From CAVLDP01 sp963661945 (GTDB taxonomy: Bacteria > Bacillota > Clostridia > Lachnospirales > Lachnospiraceae), in assembly GCA_963661945.1 (NCBI GenBank), contig CAVLDP010000002.1, positions 1-64,000 on the forward strand: DNA of 64,000 bases. The letters run 5' to 3'. A program made the position numbers and the translations under genes. Positions 62,078 to 64,000 of the stretch are shown here, piece after piece. The notes under the pieces are model-generated. The model was not told where the DNA came from. It saw nothing but the letters and a program-made list of their open reading frames with translations, and ran no database searches. Position 1 is the stretch's first letter. Each line of letters starts with the position of its first letter.

Positions 62078-63700
62078 TTACATCATTCCGCCCATACCAG
62101 GATTTGCTGGCATAGCAGGCTCTGCTTCCTTGATATCAGCAACAACAGATTCCGTTGTAAGAAGTGTTGAAGCAACAGATGTCGCATTCTGAAGTGCAGA
62201 ACGAGTTACCTTAACAGGATCAAGAATTCCAGCCTTTACCATATCTACATATTCTTCGTTATATGCATCAAAGCCAACGCCTACTTCAGATTCCTTAACC
62301 TTGTTGATGATTACAGAACCCTCTAATCCAGCATTTGCTGAAATGTAGAAAAGAGGTGCCTCAAGAGCCTTCAGAATTACATTGGCTCCAGTCTTCTCAT
62401 CGCCAGATAATGTCTCAGAAAGCTTTGCTACTTCCTTGGATGCATGAATGTAAGCAGATCCACCACCTGCAATGATTCCTTCCTCAACAGCAGCACGAGT
62501 TGCGTTCAGGGCATCTTCCATACGAAGCTTTGCTTCCTTCATCTCAGTCTCTGTTGCAGCGCCAACACGAATTACTGCTACGCCACCAGCAAGCTTGGCA
62601 AGTCTCTCCTGCAGCTTCTCCTTATCGAATTCAGAAGTTGTCTTCTCAATCTGAGAACGAATCTGTGATACTCGATCAGCGATTGCATCCTTAGAACCAG
62701 CACCATCAACAATGACAGTTGTTTCCTTCTGAACCTTCACTGACTTAGCACGACCAAGCATATCAAGTGTAGCATCCTTGAGTTCAAGGCCAACCTCTTC
62801 TGAGATTACCTGACCACCTGTCAAGATTGCAATATCCTGAAGCATGTCCTTACGACGATCACCATAGCCTGGTGCCTTTACTGCAACTACATTAAATGTT
62901 CCACGAAGCTTATTTAAGATTAATGTTGTAAGAGCCTCGCCTTCAACATCTTCTGCAATGATGAGAAGTCTTGCACCAGACTGAACAACCTGCTCAAGAA
63001 GTGGAAGAATCTCCTGAATATTAGAAATCTTCTTGTCAGTAATTAAGATATATGGATCATCTAATGTAGCTTCCATCTTGTCCATATCTGTAGCCATATA
63101 AGCTGAGATATATCCACGATCGAACTGCATACCTTCTACAAGATCAAGCTCAGTCTGCATTGTCTTAGACTCTTCGATTGTAATAACGCCATCCTTGGAA
63201 ACCTTTTCCATGGCATCAGCAACCATCTGGCCTACTTCTTCATTTCCAGCAGAAATGGATGCAACCTTGGTAATCTGGTCCTTATCAGAAACCTGAGATG
63301 ACATAGCTGCAAGTGCTTCAACAGCCTTGTCTGTTGCCTTCTTCATACCCTTACGAAGTACGATTGGATTTGCTCCAGCTGCCAGATTCTTGATACCTTC
63401 ATCAATCATAGCCTGAGCAAGAACTGTAGCTGTTGTAGTTCCATCGCCAGCAACATCATTTGTCTTTGTAGCAACTTCCTTCACAAGCTGCGCACCCATG
63501 TTCTCGAATGCATCCTCTAGCTCAATTTCTTTTGCAATAGTAACACCATCATTCGTGATAAGAGGTGCACCATAAGACTTATCAAGTACTACATTTCTAC
63601 CCTTAGGTCCAATTGTAACTCTTACTGTGTTTGCAAGCTGATCTACACCAGCCTGAAGTGCAGAACGTGCTTCTGCTCCGTATTTAATCTCTTTTGCCAT
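62078..63700 (-). CDS. groEL: Chaperonin GroEL
   Basis: The 540-residue 60-kDa chaperonin folds proteins in a double-ring chamber capped by GroES. It begins MAKEIKYGAEARSALQAGVD, contains KGRNVVLDKSYGAPLITNDG, DVAGDGTTTATVLAQAMI, KAPGYGDRRKDMLQDIAILT and GIIAGGGSAYIHASKEV, and ends with the normal GGMGG-type tail NPGMGGMM. It lies 20 bases after groES. Confidence 0.99.
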   Translation of the reverse strand: MAKEIKYGAEARSALQAGVDQLANTVRVTIGPKGRNVVLDKSYGAPLITNDGVTIAKEIELEDAFENMGAQLVKEVATKTNDVAGDGTTTATVLAQAMIDEGIKNLAAGANPIVLRKGMKKATDKAVEALAAMSSQVSDKDQITKVASISAGNEEVGQMVADAMEKVSKDGVITIEESKTMQTELDLVEGMQFDRGYISAYMATDMDKMEATLDDPYILITDKKISNIQEILPLLEQVVQSGARLLIIAEDVEGEALTTLILNKLRGTFNVVAVKAPGYGDRRKDMLQDIAILTGGQVISEEVGLELKDATLDMLGRAKSVKVQKETTVIVDGAGSKDAIADRVSQIRSQIEKTTSEFDKEKLQERLAKLAGGVAVIRVGAATETEMKEAKLRMEDALNATRAAVEEGIIAGGGSAYIHASKEVAKLSETLSGDEKTGANVILKALEAPLFYISANAGLEGSVIINKVKESEVGVGFDAYNEEYVDMVKAGILDPVKVTRSALQNATSVASTLLTTESVVADIKEAEPAMPANPGMGGMM

Positions 63701-63720
63701 AATTAAAGACCTTCTTTCTC

Positions 63721-64000
63721 TTATTCTACAACAGCCAGAATGTCATTCTGACGTACAATAATGTATTCTTCACCATCAAGCTTAACATCTGTTCCAGCAT
63801 ACTTTGAATAGATGACCTTCTGTCCAACAGAAACCTGCATCTTCACTTCATTACCATCAACAAAACCACCAGGTCCAACTGCAATAACTTCTGCCTCCTG
63901 TGGCTTCTCCTGTGCTGAGCTAGCTAAGATGATACCGGATTTTGTGGTCTCTTCTGCCTCTAACTGCTTAAGAACCACTCTGTCTAATAATGGAACTAAT
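63721..64000 (-). CDS. groES: Co-chaperonin GroES (partial at the right window edge)
   Basis: Seven-fold cap of the GroEL chamber. The visible frame runs LVPLLDRVVLKQLEAEETTK and ends LDGEEYIIVRQNDILAVVE, with SGIILASSAQEKPQEAEVIA and GPGGFVDGNEVKMQVSVGQK in between. The frame is open to the window end, and only about two residues with the start are missing; an internal GTG (63978) is not the start. The promoter, and any CIRCE/HrcA site, would lie outside the window. Confidence 0.97.
   Translation of the reverse strand, partial: LVPLLDRVVLKQLEAEETTKSGIILASSAQEKPQEAEVIAVGPGGFVDGNEVKMQVSVGQKVIYSKYAGTDVKLDGEEYIIVRQNDILAVVE

Noticed and set aside
1..64000. CRISPR arrays, insertion sequences, prophage or plasmid genes, tRNA and rRNA genes
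   Set aside because: None seen. Intergenic gaps are short and hold promoters, terminators or the T-box only; no repeats at regular spacing and no transposase or integrase.

Overview
The window reads as a chromosome segment of a low-GC, Gram-positive anaerobe of the class Clostridia, most likely family Lachnospiraceae (Butyrivibrio/Roseburia-like). Support: an A+T-rich coding style with GGAGG-type ribosome sites, a T-box in front of thrS, a Rex regulator, the phoH / PgpH-like / ybeY order, a fused GldF-GldG transporter protein, formate-THF ligase, and the gene set in general. The family is inferred from protein character; no search was run. Nearly all genes lie on the minus strand; only tyrA-aroA and one small membrane protein gene are on the plus strand. 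I see no tRNA, rRNA, CRISPR, insertion sequence, phage or plasmid module, and no gene-free stretch over 300 bases (the longest, about 298, is the thrS T-box leader and promoter).

Layout, in minus-strand order of transcription from the right: groES (cut by the window end)-groEL with a terminator; degV-purA; a ten-gene chemosensory and phosphorelay operon from 59567 down to 45245 (PAS histidine kinase, response regulator with a degenerate HD-GYP domain, CheR, CheB, CheY-like, CheA, CheW, a nearly loop-less MCP, a hybrid kinase with an Hpt domain, and a hybrid kinase fused to a DegV lipid-binding domain); a GldA/GldFG-type ABC exporter; an SEC-C protein; thrS under T-box control; then (plus strand) tyrA-aroA, convergent on thrS and sharing a terminator with it; leuS; icd and an ABC-F ATPase; rex with a conserved coiled-coil protein, nnrD and a CorC/HlyC-type membrane protein; yebC-glgA; ftsK, fhs, a zinc-ribbon/TPR protein, rlmH and pdp; phoH, a catalytically degenerate PgpH-like protein, ybeY, a DUF3048 protein and a MOP flippase; two FAD-dependent oxidoreductases, mutS, mutL, miaA, a YnbB-like PLP enzyme; and mreB, mreC, mreD (mreD runs off the left edge).

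The most unusual part is the 45.2-59.6 kb operon. It combines a full CheA-CheW-CheB-CheR set with three histidine kinases, one carrying a C-terminal DegV domain, and a response regulator whose HD-GYP output has lost several metal ligands. No flagellar gene lies nearby and the MCP has almost no extracytoplasmic sensor. The operon sits behind a promoter, a short leader ORF and a strong intrinsic terminator that every transcript must pass. A second theme is metal-dependent phosphohydrolase folds without their catalytic residues: the PgpH-like protein next to ybeY and the HD-GYP response regulator. A third is the repeated placement of terminator hairpins directly in front of ribosome sites (icd, nnrD, the Hpt kinase, the chemosensory operon), which suggests that expression level is set by partial termination.
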